The position numbers and the translations under genes are program-made. From positions 857,527 through 888,985 of the forward strand of contig NZ_GL629647.1 of the NCBI RefSeq assembly GCF_000185845.1: a stretch of DNA of 31,459 nt, given 5' to 3'. The notes beneath the pieces were generated by a model. The model worked only from the letters and a program-made list of their open reading frames with translations, was not told the DNA's origin and did not search any database. Origin of the DNA: Segatella salivae DSM 15606 (GTDB taxonomy: Bacteria; Bacteroidota; Bacteroidia; Bacteroidales; Bacteroidaceae). Numbering within the stretch: position 1 is the first letter of the stretch; each line of letters opens with the position of its first letter. Below, one piece after another: positions 17,666 to 24,985 of the stretch.

Positions 17666-18200
17666 CGTCTCTTGAAATATTGTTAAAGCAAACCCTCTTA
17701 AAGTCCTATCAGCATTTCACTCCTCTCTATATATCGTTGTTTTCTTCACAACAGACAAGGTGTTTCTGTAGTATTCAACATACAAAAATGTAATGATTAA
17801 ATACCTATTTTTAGTCTTTCATAAATCAATGAAATAGAAAAAGAAAGAGAGAAAAAATCAAAAAATCGGCTGTTAAAAGCAAAACATAAACAAAAACAAA
17901 GCTAAGTTGTAAACGAAATCAGTCATATTGCAACGCTATCCCTACTATTTCATGACGTATTCTGTACCATATCATCCCACAATATGGGCTATTTTACAAT
18001 ACCATTTGACGTGAAACAAGGTTTTATTCTACTACAAATTTGTCGATTCTTCCTTCTCTTTTTCGTAACCAATTGATACGCAATGTCTTTTGATAGCCTT
18101 GAAAAACGAGTATTTTTTGAAAGAAACCAACCTCCGTTTCAAATACGCGAGTTATGAGAAGGATATTGTAAAGTTTTTTAGTGGAATAGCCTTAAGAATA
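17666..18200. other. Gene-free intergenic stretch between convergent mscL and guaA
   Basis: No convincing coding frame, RNA gene or complete promoter is visible. A single -7-like TAGCTTTG occurs on the minus strand (17897-17904) without a -33 partner. Around 17987-18018 the short modules TTTTACA, ATTTGACG and GTGAAAC occur together, and loosely resemble the dispersed repeat at 6857 and 27501. Confidence 0.55.
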
Positions 18201-18316
18201 TAAAAGGGTAAAAAGAGAGGAATAAATAAAGCTGAGAAGAGAAAAGATTTACACGAATATAAATTGCAAAACGACTTCTCTTTATGTGCCTTTATTCTTC
18301 TATTTTTACCCTTTTA
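18201..18316. repeat. 26-bp imperfect inverted repeat 3' of guaA
   Basis: 18201-18226 (TAAAAGGGTAAAAA and onward) and 18291-18316 are inverted copies matching at 24 of 26 positions, separated by 64 bases. The arms contain short A- and T-runs. It lies 25 bases beyond the guaA stop and would form the end of that transcript. It could act as a terminator or 3' stabiliser. Confidence 0.65.
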
Positions 18317-18340
18317 GAATTTTATCTTTTTATGGTTCCT

Positions 18341-19885
18341 TTACTCCCACTCGATTGTCGAAGGTGGTTTTGAGGATATGTCATAACAAACGCGGTTAAC
18401 TCCCTTTACCTTTCGGATGATTTCATTAGACACTTCGGCCATGAAATCATAAGGAAGGTGTGCCCAGTCTGCTGTCATTGCATCCATAGAAGTCACTGCG
18501 CGCAGTGCTACAGGATGCTCATAAGTGCGTTCATCTCCCATCACTCCAACCGACCGAATGGTAGAAAGCAGTACGGTACCAGCTTGCCAAACATTGTCAT
18601 AGAGAGTCGTTCCATCTGGCAATTTATAGTGATGCATCTTCTCAATATAGATGTCATCAGCATCTTGAAGGATGCGAACTTTCTCACGAGTAATGTCACC
18701 AAGGATGCGAACGGCTAAGCCTGGACCTGGGAAAGGATGGCGTTTTATGAGACGTTCTGGCATGCCTAACTCATAGCCTACACGTCGAACCTCGTCCTTA
18801 AATAGCCATTGCAAGGGTTCACAAAGCTTGAGTTTCATCTCTTCTGGAAGTCCACCTACATTGTGATGACTCTTGATTGTCATGCCCGTGATACTCAAAC
18901 TTTCTATACGATCAGGATAGATTGTTCCCTGAGCCAACCATTTTGCATCGGTAATCTTCTTTGCTTCAGCATTGAAAACCTCAACAAAATCACGACCAAT
19001 AATCTTGCGTTTCTGTTCAGGATCAGTCACTCCTTCTAAGTCTTTGAAGAATTTTTCACTGGCATCTACGCCAATCACATGAAGACCAAGCCCCTCATAA
19101 GCTTCCATTACCTTAGAAAACTCGTTCTTACGAAGCATACCATGATCTACAAAGATACAGGTGAGATGATCTCCAATAGCTTTATTGAGCAAGGTAGCAC
19201 ATACAGATGAGTCTACACCTCCTGACAAACCGAGGATTACTCTGTCGTTACCTAACTGTGCTTTTAACTCTGCAACAGTGCTCTCTACGAATGAAGCTGC
19301 ACTCCATTCTTGTTTACTTTTACAAATGTCTACAACGAAATTGCGCAGTAATTGCATACCTTGCAGTGAATGGAACACCTCTGGATGGAACTGAACGCAC
19401 CATACATTCTTGTCTTCATTGGCAAAAGCTGCATACTTAACATCGGAAGTTGAGCCCGTAATATGGAAATCTTTAGGAATCGAAGTAATCGTATCGCCGT
19501 GACTCATCCATACTTGTGAGCCTTTCTCAAAGCCCTTAAAGATGCGGCAATTGCAGTCAATCATCTCAAGATTTGCACGGCCATATTCGCGCGTTCCAGT
19601 CTGTTCAACGGTTCCTCCGCCAGCATAAGAGATGTATTGTGCTCCATAGCAGATACCCAAAACAGGGTATTTACCAATAAACTGGCTTAATTCCACCTTA
19701 AAAGCCTCCTCATCATGCACCGAATAAGGACTTCCGCTTAAGATTACACCAATGATATTTGGGTCGTCTTTTGGAAACTTGTTGTAAGGTAAAATCTCGC
19801 AGAAGGTATCCAGTTCACGCACACGTCGGCCAATCAGCTGTGTGGTTTGTGAACCGAAATCAAGAATTATTATCTTCTGTTGCAT
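18341..19885 (-). CDS. guaA: GMP synthase (glutamine-hydrolysing)
   Basis: GuaA converts XMP to GMP using ATP and glutamine-derived ammonia. The N-terminal class I glutamine amidotransferase domain has the nucleophile in VLGICYGAQ (Cys79) and the His/Glu pair in VQFHPEV (H167, E169). The ATP-pyrophosphatase domain begins near residue 200 with the PP-loop LGLSGGVDSSV (219-229). The C-terminal dimerisation domain ends in the typical KPPSTIEWE. The length of 514 residues is standard. It lies 31 bases after the MurU-like gene with no obvious promoter between, so it is probably read from the upstream genes. Confidence 0.97.
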   Translation of the reverse strand: MQQKIIILDFGSQTTQLIGRRVRELDTFCEILPYNKFPKDDPNIIGVILSGSPYSVHDEEAFKVELSQFIGKYPVLGICYGAQYISYAGGGTVEQTGTREYGRANLEMIDCNCRIFKGFEKGSQVWMSHGDTITSIPKDFHITGSTSDVKYAAFANEDKNVWCVQFHPEVFHSLQGMQLLRNFVVDICKSKQEWSAASFVESTVAELKAQLGNDRVILGLSGGVDSSVCATLLNKAIGDHLTCIFVDHGMLRKNEFSKVMEAYEGLGLHVIGVDASEKFFKDLEGVTDPEQKRKIIGRDFVEVFNAEAKKITDAKWLAQGTIYPDRIESLSITGMTIKSHHNVGGLPEEMKLKLCEPLQWLFKDEVRRVGYELGMPERLIKRHPFPGPGLAVRILGDITREKVRILQDADDIYIEKMHHYKLPDGTTLYDNVWQAGTVLLSTIRSVGVMGDERTYEHPVALRAVTSMDAMTADWAHLPYDFMAEVSNEIIRKVKGVNRVCYDISSKPPSTIEWE

Positions 19886-19916
19886 AGTAAATGGATATTA
19901 TTTGTGATATTTCTTA

Positions 19917-20711
19917 TCAATCAATCAGCTGCTGAGCAAAGGCTTCTGCCTGGTCAAGCGTGTCAAGTTTTCCCACATCCATCAGTTTAAGATCAGGCTT
20001 TATATACCCTTTAATGGCTACTTTGTCGCAGTTCTGCAAGTAGAATTCCATGATGGGGAAACGTTCAGGATAGTCGTTCATCAAAGGAAAGAGTTGTGGA
20101 GAAAACGTGTGAATACCAGAGAAAGCATACATTTTATAATGCTTCTTCAAGTCATCTACTGACGCCTTTTGTATTTCTTTATAAGGGCTTTTCACCTGAC
20201 CTGTCTCTATATTTACCCATCCTACGAGGCGCATTTCCTGGTTAAACAATAGATAGCGCTTGGTTTTTCGCCAACTAACAAGCAACACTGCACCAGCCAT
20301 TTCGTGGGGAACACCACAAGAAGGGCACATTATTTTTCGGTCTGAAGTATAGAACTTCTTGAGGTCAACATTACTTAAAATGTCGACATTATGAATCAAA
20401 ATGGGTTCATTTTTGGTAAAAAGAGAGTGGGCAAACTTTATTCCTCCGCCAGTTTCGAGTAAGCCATTAGTTTCATCACTGATGCGAATATCAAGATGAA
20501 AATTGTCATTTTCCCTTAGATAGTCAATGATTTGGTCGGCAAAATGATGCACATTGATGACTATTCTCTCAAAACCTGCCGACTTTAATCTTAGGATTAC
20601 ACGCTTGAGCAGTGGCTCTCCACCCACCCTTACCAATGCTTTTGGCATACTATCGGTAAGTGGTTTCAGGCGAGTTCCCATTCCTGCGGCGAATATCATT
20701 GCTTGCATCAT
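19917..20711 (-). CDS. MurU-like sugar-1-phosphate nucleotidyltransferase
   Basis: This protein of about 264 residues belongs to the NTP_transferase family. The N-terminus MIFAAGMGTRLKPLTDSMPKAL is the nucleotide-binding signature, followed by PLLKRVILRLKSAG and, further on, ILIHNVDILSNVDL (metal-binding Asp of the family). Because the upstream gene is an AmgK-like kinase, the most likely reaction is MurNAc-1-phosphate plus UTP to UDP-MurNAc, as in the AmgK/MurU salvage route of Pseudomonas, Tannerella and others. The frame is open upstream to a TTG at 20759, but the predicted promoter lies at 20729-20760, so I start at the tandem ATGs (20711, 20708). The Cys pair in IMCPSCGVPHEM is unusual. 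Other sugar-nucleotide products cannot be excluded. Confidence 0.82.
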   Translation of the reverse strand: MMQAMIFAAGMGTRLKPLTDSMPKALVRVGGEPLLKRVILRLKSAGFERIVINVHHFADQIIDYLRENDNFHLDIRISDETNGLLETGGGIKFAHSLFTKNEPILIHNVDILSNVDLKKFYTSDRKIMCPSCGVPHEMAGAVLLVSWRKTKRYLLFNQEMRLVGWVNIETGQVKSPYKEIQKASVDDLKKHYKMYAFSGIHTFSPQLFPLMNDYPERFPIMEFYLQNCDKVAIKGYIKPDLKLMDVGKLDTLDQAEAFAQQLID

Positions 20712-20728
20712 GCTGAATTTTATGTCTA

Positions 20729-20760
20729 CAAATTTAGTGATTTCTATTGAATCACCCAAA
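20729..20760 (-). promoter_or_regulatory. Predicted promoter of the MurU-like gene
   Basis: On the minus strand TTTG (20757-20760), then 20 bases, then TAAATTTG (20729-20736): a full match to the Bacteroidota -33/-7 consensus. The start would be near 20722, about 11 bases before the ATG at 20711. It lies in the 70 bases between the kinase-RapZ gene and the MurU-like gene, so the second half of the locus can be expressed separately. Confidence 0.6.
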
Positions 20761-20781
20761 TTTATTTATCTTGTTTACTCG

Positions 20782-22326
20782 TTATTTCTTTGCTTCGAAC
20801 ACCTGTTCTATACCTTGTTCACGATGACAAACAATCACTTTGACACCAAATTTATCGTGAAGATGCTCGGCAAGATGCTGCGCACTATACACAGAACGAT
20901 GCTGGCCACCAGTACATCCAAACGAAAACATCAAACTCGTAAAGCCTCGTTGTATATAGCGAGCTACGTGATGATCGGCTAATTTGTAAACACTTTCAAG
21001 GAAAGTAAGTATTTCTCCGTCATCTTCAAGAAAGCGAATGACAGGTTCATCCAATCCTGTCAGCTTCTTATAAGGCTCATATCGCCCGGGATTATGTGTA
21101 CTTCGACAGTCGAAAACATATCCACCACCATTACCAGAAGGGTCTTCTGGAATTCCTTTTCGATAAGAAAAGCTATATATTCTAAGCACCAATGGTCCCT
21201 TATCATCATATTTTGAGAACGTCGCCGGCCCGTCTTGAGGATGTGATTCATACACATTATTGTCACTAATCTTAAAGCCATCGGAACGTGTCATGACGGG
21301 TTTTTCAACCTCAGCGAACTGGGGAAGTTCCGTCAATCGTTGCAACATGTTCATCAAATAAGGGTAAGGGAACGTCTCTTGTGGCATCTTTAACAACTCC
21401 CGAAGATTATCAATTGCAGGAGGAATGGAGTCAATGAAGTGTTTCTTTCGTTCGAAATAGCCCCGAAAACCATATGCTCCGAGCACCTGAAGTAAGCGGA
21501 ACAATACAAATAAACTCAATCGATTGACAAAATGGCGCACGCTGGGTACTTCTACATATTGCTGCAAAGCATCATAGTATTCATACGTTAATGTGCGGCG
21601 AAGTTTAAAGGAATATTTCGCAGAAGCTTGCCAAAGGAATGATGCAAGGTCATAATAGAAAGGCCCCTTTCGCCCACCCTGAAAGTCAATGAAATAGGGA
21701 TTACCCTCTTGATCGAGCATAACATTACGCGCTTGGAAGTCACGATAGAGGAAGCAATCAGACGTTTCAGACGTCAAATCTTGGGCAAACATGTGAAAGT
21801 TTGCTTCAAGTTTCAACTCATGAAAGTCGAGTCCTGTGGCTTTTAAGAAACAATATTTGAAATAATTGAGATCAAAGAGCACACTCTCCTCATCAAATTC
21901 AGGCTGTGGATAACAATTCTTCCAATCAAGACCACGCGCTCCACGTATTTGGAAATTTGGCAAAGCACGAATAGTTTTAATGAGCAACTGCTGCTCATTT
22001 TGATTGTAACGACCTCCTGCTTCTCGTCCTCCGCGAATGGCATCGAATAAAGATGTATGCCCCAAATCGGTCTGTAAGTAACACAATTCATCTTCACTCA
22101 CGGCCAAGATATGCGGAACCGGTAATTGACGTAACTGAAAATGGCGATCCAAATAAATGAAAGCATGGTTTTCATCACGGCTCGTTCCAATCACACCAAC
22201 AACACTTTCTCCATCTTTTCCTATGAAACGATAGTATTGTCTGTTACTTCCTGCACCAGGAATCTTCTCTATTTCTGCAGGTTCTTCACCCTTATATTGT
22301 ATATAAAGTGCGGTTAATTTCTCCAT
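20782..22326 (-). CDS. AmgK-like amino-sugar kinase fused to a RapZ C-terminal domain
   Basis: This is a 514-residue two-domain protein. Residues about 20-310 form an aminoglycoside-phosphotransferase-fold kinase like AmgK (MurNAc/GlcNAc anomeric kinase): AGSNRQYYRF as nucleotide loop, FLYRDFQARNVML with catalytic Asp196 and Asn201, and FIDFQGGRKGPFYYDLASFL with metal-binding Asp214. Residues about 378-507 match the C-terminal domain of the RNase adaptor RapZ: IYSFSYRKGIP, GGYVFDCRSTHNPG, KLTGLDEPV and FSFGCTGGQHRSVYSAQHLAE. The N-terminal P-loop ATPase domain of RapZ is absent. In E. coli the RapZ C-terminal domain senses glucosamine-6-phosphate and binds small RNAs. The basic tail (KRK) of E. 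coli RapZ is replaced here by EQVFEAKK. The start is two bases after the stop of a 58-residue membrane-protein gene, and the MurU-like gene follows. The domain calls are strong, the joint function is inferred. Confidence 0.88.
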   Translation of the reverse strand: MEKLTALYIQYKGEEPAEIEKIPGAGSNRQYYRFIGKDGESVVGVIGTSRDENHAFIYLDRHFQLRQLPVPHILAVSEDELCYLQTDLGHTSLFDAIRGGREAGGRYNQNEQQLLIKTIRALPNFQIRGARGLDWKNCYPQPEFDEESVLFDLNYFKYCFLKATGLDFHELKLEANFHMFAQDLTSETSDCFLYRDFQARNVMLDQEGNPYFIDFQGGRKGPFYYDLASFLWQASAKYSFKLRRTLTYEYYDALQQYVEVPSVRHFVNRLSLFVLFRLLQVLGAYGFRGYFERKKHFIDSIPPAIDNLRELLKMPQETFPYPYLMNMLQRLTELPQFAEVEKPVMTRSDGFKISDNNVYESHPQDGPATFSKYDDKGPLVLRIYSFSYRKGIPEDPSGNGGGYVFDCRSTHNPGRYEPYKKLTGLDEPVIRFLEDDGEILTFLESVYKLADHHVARYIQRGFTSLMFSFGCTGGQHRSVYSAQHLAEHLHDKFGVKVIVCHREQGIEQVFEAKK

Positions 22327-22328
22327 GA

Positions 22329-22505
22329 TTATTTGAATCTATCTTTGTTTTTCCGATTATTTTCCCATTGCACTATCAGTGCATCAATAAGCAAAATAAT
22401 CATCATGATACCCAAAGACATAAAAAACGACTTTGTAATATATAGCAGAAGGCAAGCCACAAAGGCTAATAACCCAACATGTTTCCAATCAAATTTTACT
22501 TTCAT
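22329..22505 (-). CDS. Small two-helix membrane protein, 58 residues
   Basis: This short gene of unknown function encodes MKVKFDWKHVGLLAFVACLL and onward. Two hydrophobic segments (about residues 10-23 and 27-46) are separated by TKS, and the tail is strongly basic and polar (ENNRKNKDRFK), which suggests an inner-membrane hairpin with both ends in the cytosol. The stop is only two bases before the ATG of the kinase-RapZ gene (TAATCATG), so the two are almost certainly translated from one mRNA. A full Bacteroidota promoter ends about five bases before the ATG, which implies a very short or absent leader. The complementary strand holds a frame of similar length without these features. Confidence 0.75.
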   Translation of the reverse strand: MKVKFDWKHVGLLAFVACLLLYITKSFFMSLGIMMIILLIDALIVQWENNRKNKDRFK

Positions 22506-22509
22506 CTTG

Positions 22510-22540
22510 CAAAGATAGGAATAAAGGTATAAACATCAAA
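22510..22540 (-). promoter_or_regulatory. Predicted promoter of the small membrane protein / kinase-RapZ operon
   Basis: On the minus strand TTTG (22537-22540), exactly 19 bases, then TATCTTTG (22510-22517): a perfect fit to TTTG-N19-TAnnTTTG. Only four bases (CAAG) separate it from the ATG at 22505, so the mRNA is probably leaderless or nearly so. Confidence 0.7.
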
Positions 22541-22550
22541 GCGAATAACT

Positions 22551-22583
22551 AAAAAAATCGGATGTCATCACGACAACCGATTT
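22551..22583 (-). terminator. Intrinsic terminator of the candidate small RNA
   Basis: AAATCGG (22555-22561) pairs with CCGATTT (22577-22583), and inside it GTC pairs with GAC (22564-22566 with 22572-22574). On the minus strand it is followed by seven T residues (22551-22557). It lies 10 bases upstream of the next promoter's -33 element. Confidence 0.65.
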
Positions 22584-22672
22584 TCAAAAACAAACTACTT
22601 AAAAACTAATCTACTAAAACAAATCAAAAAATATCATTTTCGGCACATTGTCCGATGATTTTATATTTCTGT
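22551..22672 (-). ncRNA. Candidate small RNA (or attenuator leader) upstream of the RapZ-domain gene
   Basis: The transcript of about 122 bases is bounded by a complete promoter (22679-22709) and an intrinsic terminator (22555-22583 plus T-run). No frame longer than 7 codons is present. It can fold into a 5' hairpin: ATCATCGG pairs with CCG-aaa-ATGAT around 22635-22659, with a short apical stem. A U/A-rich single-stranded middle and the terminator hairpin follow. If the terminator leaks, the same RNA would be the leader of the downstream operon. There is no match to a named RNA family that I recognise. Confidence 0.5.
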
Positions 22673-22850
22673 TTACGACAAAGATAGGAAAAATCCGAAT
22701 AGATTCAAAGAGTAAATAGTCTTTTTTTATTTTTATTAACCTACGAACGCCAAATCATTAGAATCTCATTTGATAGAAATTACCGTTCAATATGCCTGAA
22801 AACGTTTTATAAAGAGGGTGTAATTATATGGTAAAACCATAGAAAACAAA
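22584..22850. other. Non-coding stretch between groEL and the kinase-RapZ locus
   Basis: The stretch holds the body and promoter of the candidate small RNA (22584-22709). From about 22710 to 22850 I see AT-rich sequence without a coding frame or other recognisable element, ending at the groEL terminator. Confidence 0.5.
22679..22709 (-). promoter_or_regulatory. Predicted promoter of the candidate small RNA
   Basis: On the minus strand TTTG (22706-22709), 19 bases, then TATCTTTG (22679-22686): identical in both elements and in spacing to the promoter at 22510-22540. The predicted start is near 22672. Confidence 0.65.
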
Positions 22851-22883
22851 AAACCGGTTCACTCGCTTTACGAATGAACCGGT
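22846..22883 (-). terminator. Intrinsic terminator of groEL
   Basis: ACCGGTTCA (22853-22861) pairs with TGAACCGGT (22875-22883), extended by CG/CG pairs, with a small loop. On the minus strand it runs into TTTTTTGTTTT. It lies about 67 bases beyond the groEL stop. Confidence 0.9.
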
Positions 22884-22950
22884 ACTATTTTTTGTGTACT
22901 TTCAGCTTCAATAATGATGAAGCTAAATACACTTTAAGGATTCAAATGAA

Positions 22951-24582
22951 TTACATCATACCACCCATACCTGGTTGTGCCATAGGCATTGCAGGTGCTT
23001 GAGGTTCTGGTTTGTCTGTAATCAAGCATTCTGTTGTTAGGAACAGTCCTGCAATAGAAGCTGCATTTTCAAGTGCAACACGTGCAACCTTAGCTGGATC
23101 AATAATACCTGCCTTTCTCAAATCTTCGAATTCATCAGTCCGTGCATTATATCCGAAGTCGCCTTTTCCTTCAGCAACCTTGTTCACTACAACCGAACCT
23201 TCACCTCCGGCATTAGCAACAATCTGACGAAGTGGCTCTTCGATAGCACGCTCTACAATCTTAATACCTGTTTGTTCATCGGCATTATCGCCTTTAAGAC
23301 CCTTCAAAGCTTCGAGTGCTCGGATATAAGTTGTACCACCACCAGCAACAACTCCTTCTTCCATTGCAGCGCGAGTAGCACATAAAGCATCGTCAACACG
23401 ATCTTTCTTCTCTTTCATTTCAACCTCTGAGTTAGCACCAACATAGAGCACAGCTACGCCACCTGCCAACTTCGCAAGACGCTCTTGGAGTTTCTCTTTG
23501 TCGTAAGAACTCTTTGTGTTTGCAATCTCATTTTTAATTTGAGCCACACGTTCTGCGATGTTTTCTTTTGTGCCTCCGCCGTCAACGATAGTCGTATTAT
23601 CTTTTGAAACAGTGACTTTCTTTGCAGAACCACACATCTCAAGTGTTGCTTGTTCAAGCTTCAAGCCCTTCTCTTCACTAATAACTACACCACCTGTTAA
23701 TACGGCAATGTCTTCCAACATGGCTTTACGTCGGTCGCCAAATCCTGGAGCTTTGACTGCACATATCTTCAAACCACCACGCAAACGGTTTACAACCAAA
23801 GTGGTAAGTGCCTCAGAATCTACATCCTCTGCAATAACCATTAATGGACGACCAGACTCTGCTGCGGGCTGAAGTATAGGCAAAAAGTCTTTCAAATTGC
23901 TAATCTTCTTGTCGTAAATAAGGATATATGGGTTATCCATTACACATTCCATCTTATCGGCATCTGTTACGAAATAGCCACTCAAATAACCGCGATCGAA
24001 TTGCATTCCTTCTACAACACCGATGCTGGTCTCACGAGTTTTGCTCTCCTCGATAGTGATAACACCATCCTTTGAGACTTTACGCATTGCATCAGCAAGC
24101 AGCTTTCCAATCTCAGGATCATTGTTTGCAGAAACCGTAGCAACTTGTTCTATCTTGTCATAGTTGTCACCTACGAGTTCAGCATGCTCCTTAATATAGT
24201 CTACAACAGCCTTTACTGCCTTATCAATACCGCGTTTCAAATCCATAGGATTAGCGCCGGCAGTTACATTTTTCAATCCTTCTGTAGCAATAGACTGGGT
24301 TAAAATTGTTGCAGTTGTTGTTCCATCACCGGCATCATCGCCTGTCTTGCTGGCAACACTCTTAACAAGTTGTGCACCAGTATTCTCGAAACGATCCTCA
24401 AGTTCAACCTCTTTAGCAACGGTTACACCATCTTTTGTGATTTGAGGAGCACCAAATTTCTTCTCAATAACAACGTTACGACCTTTAGGACCCAATGTAA
24501 CCTTCACTGCATCTGCCAATTGATCAACGCCTCTTTTCAAGAGTTCGCGTGCTTCAACATTATATTTTATCTCTTTTGCCAT
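22951..24582 (-). CDS. groEL: Chaperonin GroEL (Hsp60)
   Basis: This ATP-driven folding chaperonin of 543 residues forms the two-ring tetradecamer capped by GroES. The opening AKEIKYNVEARELLKRGVDQ, the nucleotide-binding TLGPKGRNVVIEK and DGVTVAKEVELED, the metal/ATP segment GDGTTTATILTQ, and the glycine-methionine C-terminal tail (QPGMGGMM) are all standard. It lies 57 bases after groES, with no terminator between, and is closed by its own terminator. Only this copy is seen in the window. Confidence 0.98.
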   Translation of the reverse strand: MAKEIKYNVEARELLKRGVDQLADAVKVTLGPKGRNVVIEKKFGAPQITKDGVTVAKEVELEDRFENTGAQLVKSVASKTGDDAGDGTTTATILTQSIATEGLKNVTAGANPMDLKRGIDKAVKAVVDYIKEHAELVGDNYDKIEQVATVSANNDPEIGKLLADAMRKVSKDGVITIEESKTRETSIGVVEGMQFDRGYLSGYFVTDADKMECVMDNPYILIYDKKISNLKDFLPILQPAAESGRPLMVIAEDVDSEALTTLVVNRLRGGLKICAVKAPGFGDRRKAMLEDIAVLTGGVVISEEKGLKLEQATLEMCGSAKKVTVSKDNTTIVDGGGTKENIAERVAQIKNEIANTKSSYDKEKLQERLAKLAGGVAVLYVGANSEVEMKEKKDRVDDALCATRAAMEEGVVAGGGTTYIRALEALKGLKGDNADEQTGIKIVERAIEEPLRQIVANAGGEGSVVVNKVAEGKGDFGYNARTDEFEDLRKAGIIDPAKVARVALENAASIAGLFLTTECLITDKPEPQAPAMPMAQPGMGGMM

Positions 24583-24639
24583 AATATTTTCTGTCTAAAA
24601 ATCTTTGATTTTGAATTATAATTTTTATGATTTCGCAAA

Positions 24640-24909
24640 TTATCCAACTACTGCCAAGACATCACTTTGACGCATAATCAGATACTTTTCACCTTCATAT
24701 TCCAATTCGGTTCCGGCGTATTTGCCATAGAGAACGACATCATTCTCTTTCAGAACCATAGCTTCATCCTTTGTACCTTGACCTACTGCAACTACCTTTC
24801 CACGTTGAGGTTTCTCCTTTGCTGTGTCAGGAATGATGATTCCGCCTACTTTTTCTTCAGCTGGTGCAGGTACAACCAGCACTCTGTCTGCTAATGGTTT
24901 AATGTTCAT
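24640..24909 (-). CDS. groES: Co-chaperonin GroES (Hsp10)
   Basis: This 89-residue lid of the GroEL chamber has the standard MNIKPLADRVLVVPAPAEEK opening, the mobile-loop segment EEKVGGIIIPDTAKEKPQ, VLYGKYAGTELEYEGEKYLIM and the terminal DVLAVVG. An in-frame ATG two codons upstream (24915) is possible, but MNIKPLADR is the usual Bacteroidota start. It is the first gene of the groES-groEL operon. The upstream region carries a sigma-54-like -24/-12 motif and paired TGNCA sites. Confidence 0.97.
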   Translation of the reverse strand: MNIKPLADRVLVVPAPAEEKVGGIIIPDTAKEKPQRGKVVAVGQGTKDEAMVLKENDVVLYGKYAGTELEYEGEKYLIMRQSDVLAVVG

Positions 24910-24958
24910 AATCATTATATATTTAATATTTCTATTTTATTTTGACAACCGATGTTAT

Positions 24959-24974
24959 GCTAAAAACGTGCCAA
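24959..24974 (-). promoter_or_regulatory. Sigma-54-like -24/-12 promoter of groES-groEL
   Basis: On the minus strand TTGGCACGTTTTTAGC matches the RpoN consensus TTGGCACG-N4-TTGC with one mismatch (TAGC for TTGC). The essential GG (24971-24972) and GC (24959-24960) are exactly 10 bases apart. Transcription would start near 24947, leaving a leader of about 38 bases before groES. No TAnnTTTG element is evident in the same interval. Confidence 0.5.
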
Positions 24975-24985
24975 TAAAAATGATA

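Noticed and set aside
17666..18200. Possible hidden gene or RNA in the large mscL-guaA gap
   Set aside because: No frame with plausible composition, no full promoter and no promoter-terminator pair is visible. Only scattered short motifs occur.
20712..20759. N-terminal extension of the MurU-like protein from a TTG
   Set aside because: The extension contains the predicted TTTG-N20-TAAATTTG promoter, and the family starts just before MIFAAGMGTR.
22333..22518. Plus-strand frame of 61 codons over the small membrane protein gene
   Set aside because: The opposite strand carries a frame with two membrane helices, a perfect promoter and coupling to the next gene. The plus-strand frame has no such support.
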